Origin: Methylocapsa sp. S129
GTDB taxonomy: Bacteria > Pseudomonadota > Alphaproteobacteria > Rhizobiales > Beijerinckiaceae
Reading direction: 5' to 3'
Length of the DNA: 64,000 nucleotides
Assembly: GCF_009765995.1 (NCBI RefSeq)
Contig: NZ_LMUI01000042.1
Coordinates: 344,592-408,591 of the forward strand
Of the stretch, positions 53,778-63,300 are shown one piece after another. Both the position numbers and the translations under genes were made by a program. Each line of letters starts with the position of its first letter. Positions within the stretch are counted from its first letter, which is position 1. Under the pieces are notes generated by a model, which saw nothing but the letters and a program-made list of their open reading frames with translations, had not been told where the DNA came from and searched no databases.

Positions 53778-54404
53778 TCACAGCTTGAACAGGACCGGCA
53801 GGCGCGGCGCGATCGCATAATTGAGCTGCACGAGCACGATGAAGCCGATGCCGAGCGGGATGCTGATCAGGCCGAGCGCCGCGCCCAAGGCATAAAGCGC
53901 CTGCGCCACAATGACGCGGCGCCGATAGGCTTGCGAGAAGTGCGCGGGCGCATCCGCCTTGATGAGGCCGGCGCGCTCGGCATAGATCACGCAAGCGAGG
54001 ATGCTGAGGCCGCAAAGAAGAATGTTGAACCAGTAAACAATGAACGCTGTTTCATAGCCGATGAATTCGGCGAGCAATCGCGTCGAGAATGGGAGCGCCG
54101 TTACGAAAGTCAGAAAGAGGTAGTTCAGCCAGGTCAGATCGCGATCGGCGTGCGCGACGTGATTGAGATGGGTCTGCTGTCCGACCCAGAAAATCCCGAG
54201 CGTCATCAGGCTGAGCAGCCAGGTGACGATCCGCGGCGCGAGCGCCGCGAGGCCGGCCCATAGCTGGGCTTCCGAATGAATGTCGGCGCTCTCGGGAATA
54301 TGAATCTCAAGCACCAGCACGGTCATCGCAAAAGCGAAAATGCCGTCGCTGAGCGCGGCGATGCGGCCAAGGTCCTGCGCGGCGATGCGGTTATAGACGG
54401 TCAT
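53778..54404 (-). CDS. TMEM175-like membrane protein (DUF1211)
   Basis: 208 aa with six helices. RIAALSDGIFAFAMTVLVLE in the first helix matches the family signature (FSD in other members; Leu replaces Phe here). Bacterial TMEM175 proteins are K+-selective channels. ATG 54404 is chosen because an upstream TTG (54440) would overlap the preceding monooxygenase gene, which ends at 54415. Ten bases separate the two genes, suggesting co-transcription. Confidence 0.85.
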   Translation of the reverse strand: MTVYNRIAAQDLGRIAALSDGIFAFAMTVLVLEIHIPESADIHSEAQLWAGLAALAPRIVTWLLSLMTLGIFWVGQQTHLNHVAHADRDLTWLNYLFLTFVTALPFSTRLLAEFIGYETAFIVYWFNILLCGLSILACVIYAERAGLIKADAPAHFSQAYRRRVIVAQALYALGAALGLISIPLGIGFIVLVQLNYAIAPRLPVLFKL

Positions 54405-54414
54405 CGCGTCAGTC

Positions 54415-55674
54415 TCATCCCATCGGAACAAGCGCGTCAACGCCTACATTCGACGCCGCGCGCGCTGTTCCCGCCAGCTCTCCGGGCGTCGCGCTCGCCA
54501 CGAGGCCCGTCTTCAGGCCGGCGAGCGTGCGCAGCATTTCGCGGCGCAGCCAGGGAATGATTTTCAATCGATGAAAGGCAAGATCGCGGACCTCGGCCAG
54601 AAGCCGCGAATCGGACTGGAAGAACGGCGTCATCGCCGCGCTGGCGAATTGATAAAATCGCACATGCTTGCGCCGAAGGCGCGCATAGAGATCGAGCGCT
54701 TGCGCCATATCGCCGGTTGCATCGAGCGCGTCGCCAAGCGCCAGCGCGTCGAGCAGCGCGCTATTGGCGCCCTGGCCAAGCTGCGGCGATGTCGCATGCG
54801 CGGCGTCGCCGATCAGCGCGAGGGGCCCGCGGAAAGGGCGTCGCGCGGTGAATTGCATGTAGGTCGCGAGCGTGAAATCGTCGGGGCCCAATGGGGCGAC
54901 GACCGGCGCCAGCGCCGGCCAGAGCTGTGCGACCTGCTTGCGCCAATCGTCAAATCCCGTTCGCCAGGCCGGATGTTCGGCGGGCTTCAGACTCCAGAAA
55001 AAAGCAGCGAGCGGGGCCGAATCGGCGCTGATGCGGCCGACCGGCAGATGGCCGATCATGATCCTGGCCGCGACATAACGTTGGGCGAGGGTCGCAGGCG
55101 CAACGGCGAGGTCGGGAATGCTGGCCCATACGGCGCCATAGGCGAATGGCCGCGCTTTGCTCTGCGTCGCCAGCCGGCGCAGCGACGATCGCGCGCCGGA
55201 AGCGTCGACGATAAGTTCGAAGCCAGGCGATGTGCGTCCCCCGTCGTCGATGAGGCGCGCGCGCCCGTCGGCGCCGGTCCCGATGTCGACGATCGTCCAG
55301 CCGGTTTCAATGGCCGCGCCGCTCTCGGCGAACGCTCCCCAAAGGGCGGCGTGCAGCGCGGTGCGATGGATGCCTATCGCGTAAAAAGCCGGGTCGAGAT
55401 CGGCATAATTCAGATCGAAGACGAGGCCGCCGCGCGCGTTGAGCCCGTGCAATCTATCGATGCGCGCGCCGAGCGCTTCGATGGAGGCGCGCAGGCCGAG
55501 CCGCTCGAGCGCAGCAAGGCCGGTTGGCTGCAGCATCAGGCCGGAGCCGATCGGACGCGCGGCGGCGAAGCGTTCGTAGACGACGACGCGATGGCCAGCG
55601 CGGCGAAGCAAGGTCGCCGCCGCAAGCCCGCCGACGCCGGCGCCGATGATCGCTATGTCGAATGATCTGCCCAT
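54415..55674 (-). CDS. FAD-dependent aromatic-ring-type monooxygenase
   Basis: 419 aa. The N-terminal FAD dinucleotide site is IAIIGAGVGGLAAATLL (about 7-23), and the second FAD motif LIGDAAHATSPQLGQG lies near residue 287. These place it in the UbiH/PHBH group A flavin monooxygenases that hydroxylate ubiquinone precursors or aromatics. No reductase partner is needed. The substrate is unknown. Ten bases downstream lies the TMEM175-like gene. Confidence 0.9.
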   Translation of the reverse strand: MGRSFDIAIIGAGVGGLAAATLLRRAGHRVVVYERFAAARPIGSGLMLQPTGLAALERLGLRASIEALGARIDRLHGLNARGGLVFDLNYADLDPAFYAIGIHRTALHAALWGAFAESGAAIETGWTIVDIGTGADGRARLIDDGGRTSPGFELIVDASGARSSLRRLATQSKARPFAYGAVWASIPDLAVAPATLAQRYVAARIMIGHLPVGRISADSAPLAAFFWSLKPAEHPAWRTGFDDWRKQVAQLWPALAPVVAPLGPDDFTLATYMQFTARRPFRGPLALIGDAAHATSPQLGQGANSALLDALALGDALDATGDMAQALDLYARLRRKHVRFYQFASAAMTPFFQSDSRLLAEVRDLAFHRLKIIPWLRREMLRTLAGLKTGLVASATPGELAGTARAASNVGVDALVPMG

Positions 55675-55906
55675 GCCGCCCCTGCACGGGCCTCATTCTA
55701 CAGTAAAAAAACCGGCTGGCGGCCTGATCAAGCCGTTGCTTTGCGCGGGAAGCGGGCTTTTCAGGCATTGCCTGCGCAAGGTGGAAGTCAAACCATGACG
55801 CTCGCCATCTCGCCCGCCCCCCGGTCTCTCCGGTCATTTATATAAGTCTTAAGAGATTTCGAGCCATCGTTTAAGGCAGCTTACGCAAAGCAAATCGAGT
55901 TGCAGA

Positions 55907-57028
55907 ATGTCCGCTGTCCCATGGCCTCACGCCGCCCCCGCTCGACCGCATGCGACGCCTGACATGAATATGAGCGCCGCCGCCGAGATCGCGCGCTTGA
56001 GAGCGGAACTGCACGCGCAGGCTTGTATCATTCGCCAGCAGGCGAAGTCCTTGTCCCACAGCCGCAAGATCTTCGAGCGCGCCTCGGCCGTGGCGAGAAT
56101 TGGCGTTTGGGAATGCAGCCTGCCGGATGAGACGCTGTCCTGGAGCGACCAAGTCTATGATATTTTCGAAGTTCCGCGCGGTTCCGTTCCCGACCGCAAC
56201 CAAATCCTGACTTACTATTCGCCTGACTCACTGAAGGCGCTTCACGAAGTCCGCAGCAGAGCCATTGCGGAGCTTGGCGGCTTCACGCTCGACGCCGAGA
56301 TCGTCACGGCGAAGGGCCGCCCTCGCTGGATTCGGCTGACCGCCACGGTCGAATGCGAAGACGGCGTCGCCGTTCGCATCTTCGGAATGAAGCAGGACAT
56401 TACCGAGCAAAAAATCCTCTATGACCGCACGCGCTATCTCGCAGACTTCGACGTTCTGACCGAACTGCCCAATCGGAGTTCGTTTCAATCGAGGCTTTCC
56501 GTCCTCGGCGAGCGACGCGCCGATGGGGTTCCGTTCAGCGCGTTGCTTCTCGTCGACCTCGACGGTTTCAAGCAGATCAACGACACTTTCGGGCATGCGT
56601 TCGGCGACGAGTGCCTGAAGAGCGCCGCCGAGCGCCTTAGAAGCGTCTGCCGCGAATGCGATTTCGTCGCGCGAATTGGCGGCGATGAATTCGCTGTGCT
56701 GTTGGGCGCCGGTCTCAATCAGGACGAGATCGAGAAGGTCGCCGAACAAATCGTTGAAGCCCTGCGCAAACCGATGGGCGGCCACGATCGGCCATTCAAG
56801 GTCGGCGCCTCGGTCGGGATCGCGCGTATTGACGACTGTGAGCCCGTGGAGCTTTTCAAAAAGGCCGACGCCGCTCTTTACGCCGCCAAGGCGTCAGGGC
56901 GCGGCGTCTTCCGCATGTTTGGCTCGGCCATTTCCCATGTGGAGGATGCGCGCGCGACGCAGCCCGACATATTGCGGCCGAGCGACCGGACAGATCGCCG
57001 CGCGTTCAGGCGCGCGGGCCGTTCCTGA
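55907..57028 (+). CDS. PAS-GGDEF diguanylate cyclase
   Basis: 373 aa, no membrane helices. A coiled coil and PAS-type sensor (about 50-165, with PAC-like GMKQDITEQKILYDRT) precede a GGDEF domain with the intact GGDEF motif at 258-262 (RIGGDEFAVL) and an inhibitory RxxD (RECD) five residues before it. It makes cyclic di-GMP, which favours biofilm and surface life. An in-frame ATG at about residue 20-22 (MNM) is also possible as start. Alone on the plus strand. Confidence 0.93.
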   Translation: MSAVPWPHAAPARPHATPDMNMSAAAEIARLRAELHAQACIIRQQAKSLSHSRKIFERASAVARIGVWECSLPDETLSWSDQVYDIFEVPRGSVPDRNQILTYYSPDSLKALHEVRSRAIAELGGFTLDAEIVTAKGRPRWIRLTATVECEDGVAVRIFGMKQDITEQKILYDRTRYLADFDVLTELPNRSSFQSRLSVLGERRADGVPFSALLLVDLDGFKQINDTFGHAFGDECLKSAAERLRSVCRECDFVARIGGDEFAVLLGAGLNQDEIEKVAEQIVEALRKPMGGHDRPFKVGASVGIARIDDCEPVELFKKADAALYAAKASGRGVFRMFGSAISHVEDARATQPDILRPSDRTDRRAFRRAGRS

Positions 57029-57094
57029 CCGGCAGTTCGCCGCGGCGAAAACGATTTCGGCGGCCTGCATTGCGCTCGCGTGGGCCGCGTCGGA

Positions 57095-57766
57095 CTATTT
57101 CACGCCCGCCTGCGCATTCTCGATGTCCTGCTCATACGCCCGCCGGTCATCGTCATCGTCGTAGCATTTGTCGTCGACGAACGTCCGGATCGCCGCGATA
57201 TAGAGGCTGCGATAGGTCGAGCCGGCATTGTCGAAGTCGAATTTGCGCTTCGCTTCGAGAAGCGTCTCTCGAAGGCCGTCGCATTTTCGGCGACGCGCCC
57301 ATGGGCTGTCGTCGTCGGCGACAATCACGAAGTCCTGCGGAAATGTCCTGAGATATCGGACATTGAATTGATCGCCGGGCTGCGGATAGACGAAGCCGTC
57401 CGGGGCCGGATAGAGATTGAAATCGTCGTCCTCGAAGCTGGTCTCGACGATTTTGCCCTCCGCGGTCTTGATGAGGATGTTGTAACCGACGACGTCGTGA
57501 TTGTTGTATTGAGTCGACGTGGCGAAAGTCCCGGTGATTTGCGCCGATCCGGTCTCGCCGCGCTTGTAGAGGACGTAGGCGGAAAGGTCGGGGCCGAAGA
57601 ATATATTCAGGAAGGCCGCGATCACCACGAGCGCGAAAACGCGCGCGTGTCTTCCGATCAATCGAGACAGCGGCCAACCCAATCCGAAGGCGATCGCAAA
57701 GGAAAGGGGAACAAACAGGAAGCGATGTTTCGCCATCAGAAAGAGGATATGGGCGAGGATGTCCAT
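57095..57766 (-). CDS. Membrane protein with periplasmic domain, unknown function
   Basis: 223 aa. Two N-terminal helices (about 3-30 and 40-58: RHARVFALVVIAAFLNIFFG) are followed by a mixed domain with GTFATSTQYNNHDVVGYNIL and an acidic C-terminus rich in Asp (CYDDDDDRRAYEQ). The start at 57766 (MDILAHILFLMA) is chosen because upstream codons are non-conserved. In many Hyphomicrobiales argB follows engB; here this gene takes that place. No function assigned. Confidence 0.65.
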   Translation of the reverse strand: MDILAHILFLMAKHRFLFVPLSFAIAFGLGWPLSRLIGRHARVFALVVIAAFLNIFFGPDLSAYVLYKRGETGSAQITGTFATSTQYNNHDVVGYNILIKTAEGKIVETSFEDDDFNLYPAPDGFVYPQPGDQFNVRYLRTFPQDFVIVADDDSPWARRRKCDGLRETLLEAKRKFDFDNAGSTYRSLYIAAIRTFVDDKCYDDDDDRRAYEQDIENAQAGVK

Positions 57767-57920
57767 GCAGGCGTTCCAGATATAAATCCGCCTCGGGCGA
57801 CGACGCGGGACGATGGGTGGGACGCTCGCCGGCGGAAGTGCGGGAAATCGCGAGGCGAGAGCGAATTTGGCGATCCTGATAAAGACCTGCCGTGCGGGCG
57901 CCAAGCGCCGGATCTATCCG

Positions 57921-58604
57921 TCAGCCTTTGAGCTGCGTTGCGTCAATCCCGCCGCGCTCGCGCATCAATTGCACGATATGGCCGCGCAATTCGGGAATGC
58001 CCTCGCCGGTGCGCGATGAGGTGAAAAACGCGCCGGGATAGGCGGCGGGATGGGCGCGCAAAGCCTCCAGCGTGGCGTCGATGATCGTCTGCTGATCGGC
58101 CAGTTTGACCTCGTCGCGCTTGGTCAGGACGATGGCGTAGGAGACGGCGGATTTGTCGAGCAGCTTCATCGTCTCGATGTCGCTGTCTTTCAGGCCGCGC
58201 CGGCCATCGACGAGCACGAAGGCGCGCATCAGCGGCGCGCGCCCGCGCAGATAATCGCGCATCAACTGTCCCCAGGACGCGACCTTGTTCTTGTTGACGG
58301 CGGCATAGCCATAGCCGGGCATATCGACCAGCGTCAGTTGTCCGCCAAGGTTGAAGAAGATCAGCTCTTGCGTGCGCCCCGGCGTGTTGGACGTGCGCGC
58401 CAGGCTCTGGCGTCCGGTGAGTGCATTGACGAGCGAGGATTTGCCGACGTTCGAGCGTCCGGCGAACGCAATTTCTGGCGCGCCGATCGGCGGCAGGCCA
58501 TCGGATTTGGCGGCGGCGAAAAAGAAATCGCAGGGGCCGGCGAAAAGCTTGCGGCCCGCTTCGATCAGCGCGGCGGTCCGCTGCTCGGGCGAAGCCTCAT
58601 TCAC
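57921..58604 (-). CDS. engB: Ribosome biogenesis GTPase YihA/YsxC
   Basis: 227 aa TRAFAC GTPase. G1 GRSNVGKSS at about 49-57, G3 DMPGYGYA, G4 TKRDE. It helps mature the 50S subunit. Overlaps the 3' end of yidC by 8 bases, so it is coupled to it. Complete. Confidence 0.95.
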   Translation of the reverse strand: MNEASPEQRTAALIEAGRKLFAGPCDFFFAAAKSDGLPPIGAPEIAFAGRSNVGKSSLVNALTGRQSLARTSNTPGRTQELIFFNLGGQLTLVDMPGYGYAAVNKNKVASWGQLMRDYLRGRAPLMRAFVLVDGRRGLKDSDIETMKLLDKSAVSYAIVLTKRDEVKLADQQTIIDATLEALRAHPAAYPGAFFTSSRTGEGIPELRGHIVQLMRERGGIDATQLKG

Positions 58605-60417
58605 CTGGTTCGGGTTTCTTCTTGAACATCAGGGGCAGACCATTGAACATCTTGCTCAGATTGTCCCAAAGCTCCACCTTCACGCCGTTCTTGCGCATGA
58701 TGAAATATTGCTGCGTCACGGACAGCGTGTTGTTCCAGGTCCAGTAAATCACCAGGCCAGCGGGGAAGGCGCCGAGCATGAAGGTGAAGATCACCGGCAT
58801 CCAGGCGAACATCGTCTTCTGCACGGGATCGGTCGGCTCGGGATTCATCTTCATCTGGAAGAACATCGACACGCCCATGACGAGCGGCCAGATGCCGAGC
58901 GCGAGGAAATGGCCGAACATCGGCAAAGCGGTGGGGTCCCACGGGATCAGGCCGAACAGGGTGAAAATATTGGTCGGATCGGGCGCCGAAAGATCGTGAA
59001 TCCAGCCGAAGAACGGCGCATGGCGCATTTCGATGGTGATGAAAATCACCTTGTAAAGCGCGAAGAACACCGGAATCTGGATCACCATCGGCAGACAGCC
59101 GGCGACCGGATTGACGCCCTCTTTCTTGAATAGCTCCATCTGCGCCTGTTGCTGTTTGGCGCGGTCGTCGGGGAAGCGCTCCTTCAAAGCAGCGAGCTGG
59201 GGCTGCACTTTCTTCATTTTCGCCATCGAGGCGTAGCTGCGGCTGGCGAGCGGGAAGAAGGCGAGCTTGACGAGCACGGTGACGATGAGGATCGCAATGC
59301 CGAAATTACCGACGTATCTGTAAATGAAGTCGATGAGCTGGAACATCGGCTGGGTGATCATCCAGAACCATCCCCAGTCGATCATCAGATTGAATTTCCG
59401 GATGCCGAGATCGGCCATATAGGCGTTGATCGTGTTGACCTCTTTGGCGCCGGCGAAAATGCGGGAAACGACCTGGCTGGTGGAGTCCGGCGCCACGGTC
59501 TGCGCGGGACCGACATAATCAGTTGTATAATCGGCAGGTTGGACTGCGCCGCTGACGGCAAAACGCGCGTCGACCGGCATCGTCTGATCGGGGATGATCG
59601 CCGAGGCCCAATATTTGTCGGTGAAGCCCAGCCAACCGCCCGCGCCCTTGGTCGTGACGGGTTTGGCCGGGTCGATCTTGGCGTAGGTGACTTCGTCGAC
59701 CGCATTGTCGCCGACGCTGCCGACATAACCTTCGTGCAGCACCGAATAGCCGCTGACGACCGGTTTGCCGCGCCGCAGGATCAGCGCATAGGGATGCAGG
59801 GTGACAGGCTCGTTGCTCTTGTTCTCGACCGAATTGGTGATGGTGAACATGTAGCGGTCGTCGACCGCGATGGTACGGTGAAAGATCAGGCCGGCACCGT
59901 TGTCATAGGTGAGCGTAACTGGCTTATCGGCGGTGAGCGTTTGCGAATCGCTCGTCCATACGCTGTCGCGCACGGGCGTCTTGGCTTTCGTTCCCGCGTC
60001 GGGGACATAACCGGTCTCTGCCCAATAGGGGTCTGGGCCGCCCTGGGGCGAGAACAGGGTGATGGTCGGGCTATTGGGGTCGATCGTCTCGCGATAGGCC
60101 TTGAGCGTCAGGTCGTCGAGCAGGCCGCCGGTCAGGTCGATCGAGCCGCCGAGACTCTTGGTGTCGATCGCGATCCGCTTGCTCGCGGCGAGCGCTTCAG
60201 GCCGGGTTTCGGGCGCAGAGGCGACCGGCGCCCCGGTCGGCGGCAGCGTCGCTCCGGCGCCGGTCGCGGGGGAGCCGGACGCGGTGGAATTGGCCTGCGT
60301 CTGCGCCTGACGGTCCTTTTGCAATTGCGGGGCGCCGTAGAAATAGTTCCAACCGATCAGGACAAGGACTGACAGGACGATCGCCAGGATCAGGTTTCTT
60401 GAATCCTCGGAGTTCAT
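58597..60417 (-). CDS. yidC: Membrane protein insertase YidC
   Basis: 606 aa. An N-terminal helix (about 6-25), a periplasmic P1 domain (about 60-350) and the five-helix core (about 360-590) with [20 protein letters not shown] and [20 protein letters not shown]. YidC inserts and folds membrane proteins alone or with SecYEG. Its ATG overlaps the rnpA stop (ATGA at 60414-60417). Typical length for Gram-negatives (about 550-610). Confidence 0.96.
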   Translation of the reverse strand: MNSEDSRNLILAIVLSVLVLIGWNYFYGAPQLQKDRQAQTQANSTASGSPATGAGATLPPTGAPVASAPETRPEALAASKRIAIDTKSLGGSIDLTGGLLDDLTLKAYRETIDPNSPTITLFSPQGGPDPYWAETGYVPDAGTKAKTPVRDSVWTSDSQTLTADKPVTLTYDNGAGLIFHRTIAVDDRYMFTITNSVENKSNEPVTLHPYALILRRGKPVVSGYSVLHEGYVGSVGDNAVDEVTYAKIDPAKPVTTKGAGGWLGFTDKYWASAIIPDQTMPVDARFAVSGAVQPADYTTDYVGPAQTVAPDSTSQVVSRIFAGAKEVNTINAYMADLGIRKFNLMIDWGWFWMITQPMFQLIDFIYRYVGNFGIAILIVTVLVKLAFFPLASRSYASMAKMKKVQPQLAALKERFPDDRAKQQQAQMELFKKEGVNPVAGCLPMVIQIPVFFALYKVIFITIEMRHAPFFGWIHDLSAPDPTNIFTLFGLIPWDPTALPMFGHFLALGIWPLVMGVSMFFQMKMNPEPTDPVQKTMFAWMPVIFTFMLGAFPAGLVIYWTWNNTLSVTQQYFIMRKNGVKVELWDNLSKMFNGLPLMFKKKPEPGE

Positions 60418-60860
60418 CTGCGTTTGTCTCTGTCGTTGGATGGACGCGCGGGCGCGGAACGGGCCGCGCTCGAATGAACCAGTGAAAAGGCGCGGATAAG
60501 ATCGGACTGAAGCAAAGCGAAGGGCCGCGCCAGCGCTTCCTTCTGCGCCATCACCACGTAATCATGATCGGGCCGGGTCTCAAGATCGCGCGCCAGCCGC
60601 ACGGCTTCCTTCAGGCGCCGGCGAATGCGGTTGCGCAAGACGGCGTCGCCCAATTTTTTCGTGACGGTGAAGCCGACGCGGGGGCCGAGGCCGTCGGGCG
60701 CCGCGGCGCGGCGATTGGCTTGAAGCGCGAACGCCTCCATCCGCGCCCGTCGGCCACGCGCGGCGCGCTGAAAATCGGCGCGGCGTTTCAGGCGGCTAAT
60801 CTCGGGCGTTTGGCTGTCGTCGCGCATCAGGGCGCTGACACAGGCCTCGGGCTCGTTCAT
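60414..60860 (-). CDS. rnpA: Ribonuclease P protein component
   Basis: 148 aa, basic. The RNR motif [13 protein letters not shown] and [11 protein letters not shown] are diagnostic. It helps the catalytic RNA remove 5' leaders from tRNA precursors. The start at 60860 (MNEPEACVS) gives normal length; a longer frame lacks similarity. Overlaps yidC at its end; no yidD gene sits between them, unlike in many bacteria. Confidence 0.94.
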   Translation of the reverse strand: MNEPEACVSALMRDDSQTPEISRLKRRADFQRAARGRRARMEAFALQANRRAAAPDGLGPRVGFTVTKKLGDAVLRNRIRRRLKEAVRLARDLETRPDHDYVVMAQKEALARPFALLQSDLIRAFSLVHSSAARSAPARPSNDRDKRR

Positions 60861-60909
60861 TGGCTCCCTTCCGCGCGACCAGGGTCTCTCGCGAGCCGCG
60901 CGCGCGGGA

Positions 60910-61044
60910 TCAGGCGGAAAGACGCTTGCGGCCGCGAGCCCGGCGCGCATTGAGAACCTTGCGGCCTCCCACAGTCTCCATACGCGCGCGAAAGCCATGG
61001 CGACGCTTGCGAACGATCTTGCTCGGTTGATAGGTCCGCTTCAC
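60910..61044 (-). CDS. rpmH: 50S ribosomal protein L34
   Basis: 44 aa, the exact family size, all-basic. It uses a GTG start at 61044 with GGAG eight bases upstream and reads [21 protein letters not shown]-initiated longer readings add a non-conserved tail. First gene of the rpmH-rnpA-yidC-engB operon. Confidence 0.96.
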   Translation of the reverse strand: MKRTYQPSKIVRKRRHGFRARMETVGGRKVLNARRARGRKRLSA

Positions 61045-61193
61045 AGTCAAATCTCCAAAAGGCGCTTTAATTTTCGGACGATACGCCCAGAGGCTTCGCC
61101 CAATGAACCAACCCCGGTCCTCGCCAGAACGCCGCCAAGGCGTCAAGCAAGCCGGGGAAAACTGCAAATGCCGCGCAACGCCGCAGCGCGCGC

Positions 61194-61223
61194 CTTATAG
61201 GGGCGCCGCCCCGGCGAAGTCAA
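61194..61223 (-). promoter_or_regulatory. Promoter of the rpmH operon
   Basis: On the minus strand TTGACT (61223-61218) and TATAAG (61199-61194) are spaced by 18 bases, about 150 bases before the rpmH start. Good sigma-70-type match, leaving a leader of roughly 140 bases. Confidence 0.6.
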
Positions 61224-61284
61224 TTGCGGGCAGCCTCCCAGCTCGAATTTCAGGAACGGCGGTCGATATTCGGCCGCCGGACCG

Positions 61285-62394
61285 TCAGATAATCTCCAGA
61301 TAATCGCGATCGGCCAGCGCCGGGAACGGCGCGGTCGGCAGCGTCTGATACCAAAATGCGACTGAGGCGATGTCGTCCTGGAGCGGCAGGTAGCGCCTGT
61401 CTTTCTTCTCCGTGCGCCAGCCGAGCGCCTGAATCGTCACCTTGATGTCGGACTCGAACCGGATCGGATCGGCAATATGCCAGCGGTATAGCCCGAAGCG
61501 TTGCTGGGAATTATAGGTCCCATCAGGGCGAATAACCTGCGGCATGCCGGCATAGGGGGTGGTGAAGGGCGTATAGGCGCGCGGGAACGCCGGATCGACC
61601 GTGCCGCAGTCGAAATTATAGGCGCCGCAGAAGTAATCCTCGGTTCCGGTTCCGCAGATCGTCGGATAGGCGTCGCCATCGAGGAAGAACTTAATTTCGC
61701 CCTCGCCCCACCAGCCCGAATTGTTCACGCCCCAGGCCATATAGGCGCCGACATACTGCCCTTTTCCGCGAACGCCTTCCAGAAGGGTGTAATCTTGTTT
61801 GTAGGGCAGCGGATTGGTGCGGCGGAACTGTGCATGAAAATAGGCCGCGTCGGCCGGCACTTCGGCGAGCGCATAGTTGATCTGGTAATAGACGATCGCG
61901 TGGTCGTCGGGATCGCGGTTTTCCAGCGTGATGCGCGCCCGGCGCCGGAACGGCATCTCCCAATAGCAATTGAAAGCGCGGCCGGGATTGACGCAGACGG
62001 CGAGCGAGGAAACCTGGGCATAGCTATTCCATCCGCAGGCGAAGAAATCTCCGAGCGGCGCCTCCACCGACGGATGTTCCTGATCGTCCCAATACATGCG
62101 CAGAATCAGGTCGCGCCAGCGCACGTTGGCCGGCGTCAGCCATATCTGCTGGATGGCGCCGGGGCCCTCGATGTCGGCGAGCAGGCGCGTTTCTCCCGCC
62201 TCCATCCGGATCGACGGCGAGATTTTCCAACCTTGCCCGAGATCGCGGGCGTGGATGGCGCCAGTGCCCTCCGTGGCGCGCCCGCCGCCGCCTTTGGCGC
62301 CGGAAAAATTTTCCGGGGAGATCGATCGGGTTTTGGCGTCCGACAGCCGGAACAAATTGCTGAGATTCACGCCTAATCCGGAGAAATACGACAT
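61285..62394 (-). CDS. GH172-like (DUF2961) glycoside hydrolase
   Basis: 369 aa, no signal peptide. WWGEGEIKFFLDGD, GTGTEDYFCGAYNF and RWHIADPIRFE are signatures of DUF2961, now glycoside hydrolase family 172, whose members split fructose or D-arabinose furanosides. It is next to two sugar permease genes on the same strand, so it probably acts on an imported furanoside in the cytosol. The specific glycoside is unknown. Confidence 0.88.
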   Translation of the reverse strand: MSYFSGLGVNLSNLFRLSDAKTRSISPENFSGAKGGGGRATEGTGAIHARDLGQGWKISPSIRMEAGETRLLADIEGPGAIQQIWLTPANVRWRDLILRMYWDDQEHPSVEAPLGDFFACGWNSYAQVSSLAVCVNPGRAFNCYWEMPFRRRARITLENRDPDDHAIVYYQINYALAEVPADAAYFHAQFRRTNPLPYKQDYTLLEGVRGKGQYVGAYMAWGVNNSGWWGEGEIKFFLDGDAYPTICGTGTEDYFCGAYNFDCGTVDPAFPRAYTPFTTPYAGMPQVIRPDGTYNSQQRFGLYRWHIADPIRFESDIKVTIQALGWRTEKKDRRYLPLQDDIASVAFWYQTLPTAPFPALADRDYLEII

Positions 62395-62433
62395 GGGCGA
62401 TCCTGAAGTGAGGGGTTGATCGGAAAGCGGCGC

Positions 62434-63300
62434 TTATTTGAGGCCGCTGGTCTTAATCGACTCCATGATTTGCCGCTGAAACACGACAAATAAAATGAGC
62501 GTTGGCAGCGCCACGACCGTGGAGGCCGCCATGATGTAGTTCCACGATCCCGAATATTGTCCCTGGAAGCTGGCGATGGCGACTTGCACAACCCACAGGT
62601 TTCGATCGCTGACGATGGTGAGCGGCCACAAAAATGCATTCCAATTGGCCAGGAAGAACAAGATGGCCAGGGCGGAGAGAATGGGGCGACTGAGCGGCAG
62701 GATGACGCTCCAATAGATGCGCCAATAGCCGGCCCCATCCATGATCGCCGCTTCTTCGATCTCGCGCGGCACGCCCAGATAAAACTGCCGCAGCAGAAAG
62801 ATGCCGAAAGCGTTGAAGATCGCGGGAATGATCAACCCCGCGTAAGAGTTCAGGAGGCCCAAAGCTTTCACCAGAACGAATAAGGGCACGATGATGACGG
62901 GGAGCGACACCAGAAAGGTCGCGAACATCGTCAGGAAGATCGCTTCGCGGCCGGGAAAGCGCAGGCGGGCGAGCGCATAGCCCGCCATCGAGTGCAGCAG
63001 CAGCGCCAGTACGGTCACGGAGGAGGAAACGAAAAACGTGTTGAACAGGAAGCGGAGGAAGTCGAGCTGGGTGAATACGTAAATGAAATTATCGAGGGTC
63101 GGATGCGGCGGCAGAATCCCTGGTCCGAACACTTCGCTCTGCTGTTTGAACGCGGTCGAGAGCATCCAAAGCAGAGGGATGATGGTCATCAGGCCCAGGA
63201 TCAGGCTGCATAGCGACAGGATCGCGGGAACGGCCGCGAAAGTCCCTGATGTGGCCGGCCTTCCCAATCCTGGCGCGCGGGTCTCATTCAAAGCGGCCAC
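62434..63300 (-). CDS. Carbohydrate ABC transporter permease, MalG family
   Basis: 288 aa from GTG 63300; a longer frame extends to 63387. Six helices, with the EAA-type coupling segment EIEEAAIMDGAGYWRIYWSV (about 190-209). It pairs with the upstream MalF-type permease (63284), whose stop lies inside its first codons, so the two are translationally coupled. No ATPase gene is seen; it may lie outside the window or be shared. Confidence 0.9.
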   Translation of the reverse strand: MAALNETRAPGLGRPATSGTFAAVPAILSLCSLILGLMTIIPLLWMLSTAFKQQSEVFGPGILPPHPTLDNFIYVFTQLDFLRFLFNTFFVSSSVTVLALLLHSMAGYALARLRFPGREAIFLTMFATFLVSLPVIIVPLFVLVKALGLLNSYAGLIIPAIFNAFGIFLLRQFYLGVPREIEEAAIMDGAGYWRIYWSVILPLSRPILSALAILFFLANWNAFLWPLTIVSDRNLWVVQVAIASFQGQYSGSWNYIMAASTVVALPTLILFVVFQRQIMESIKTSGLK

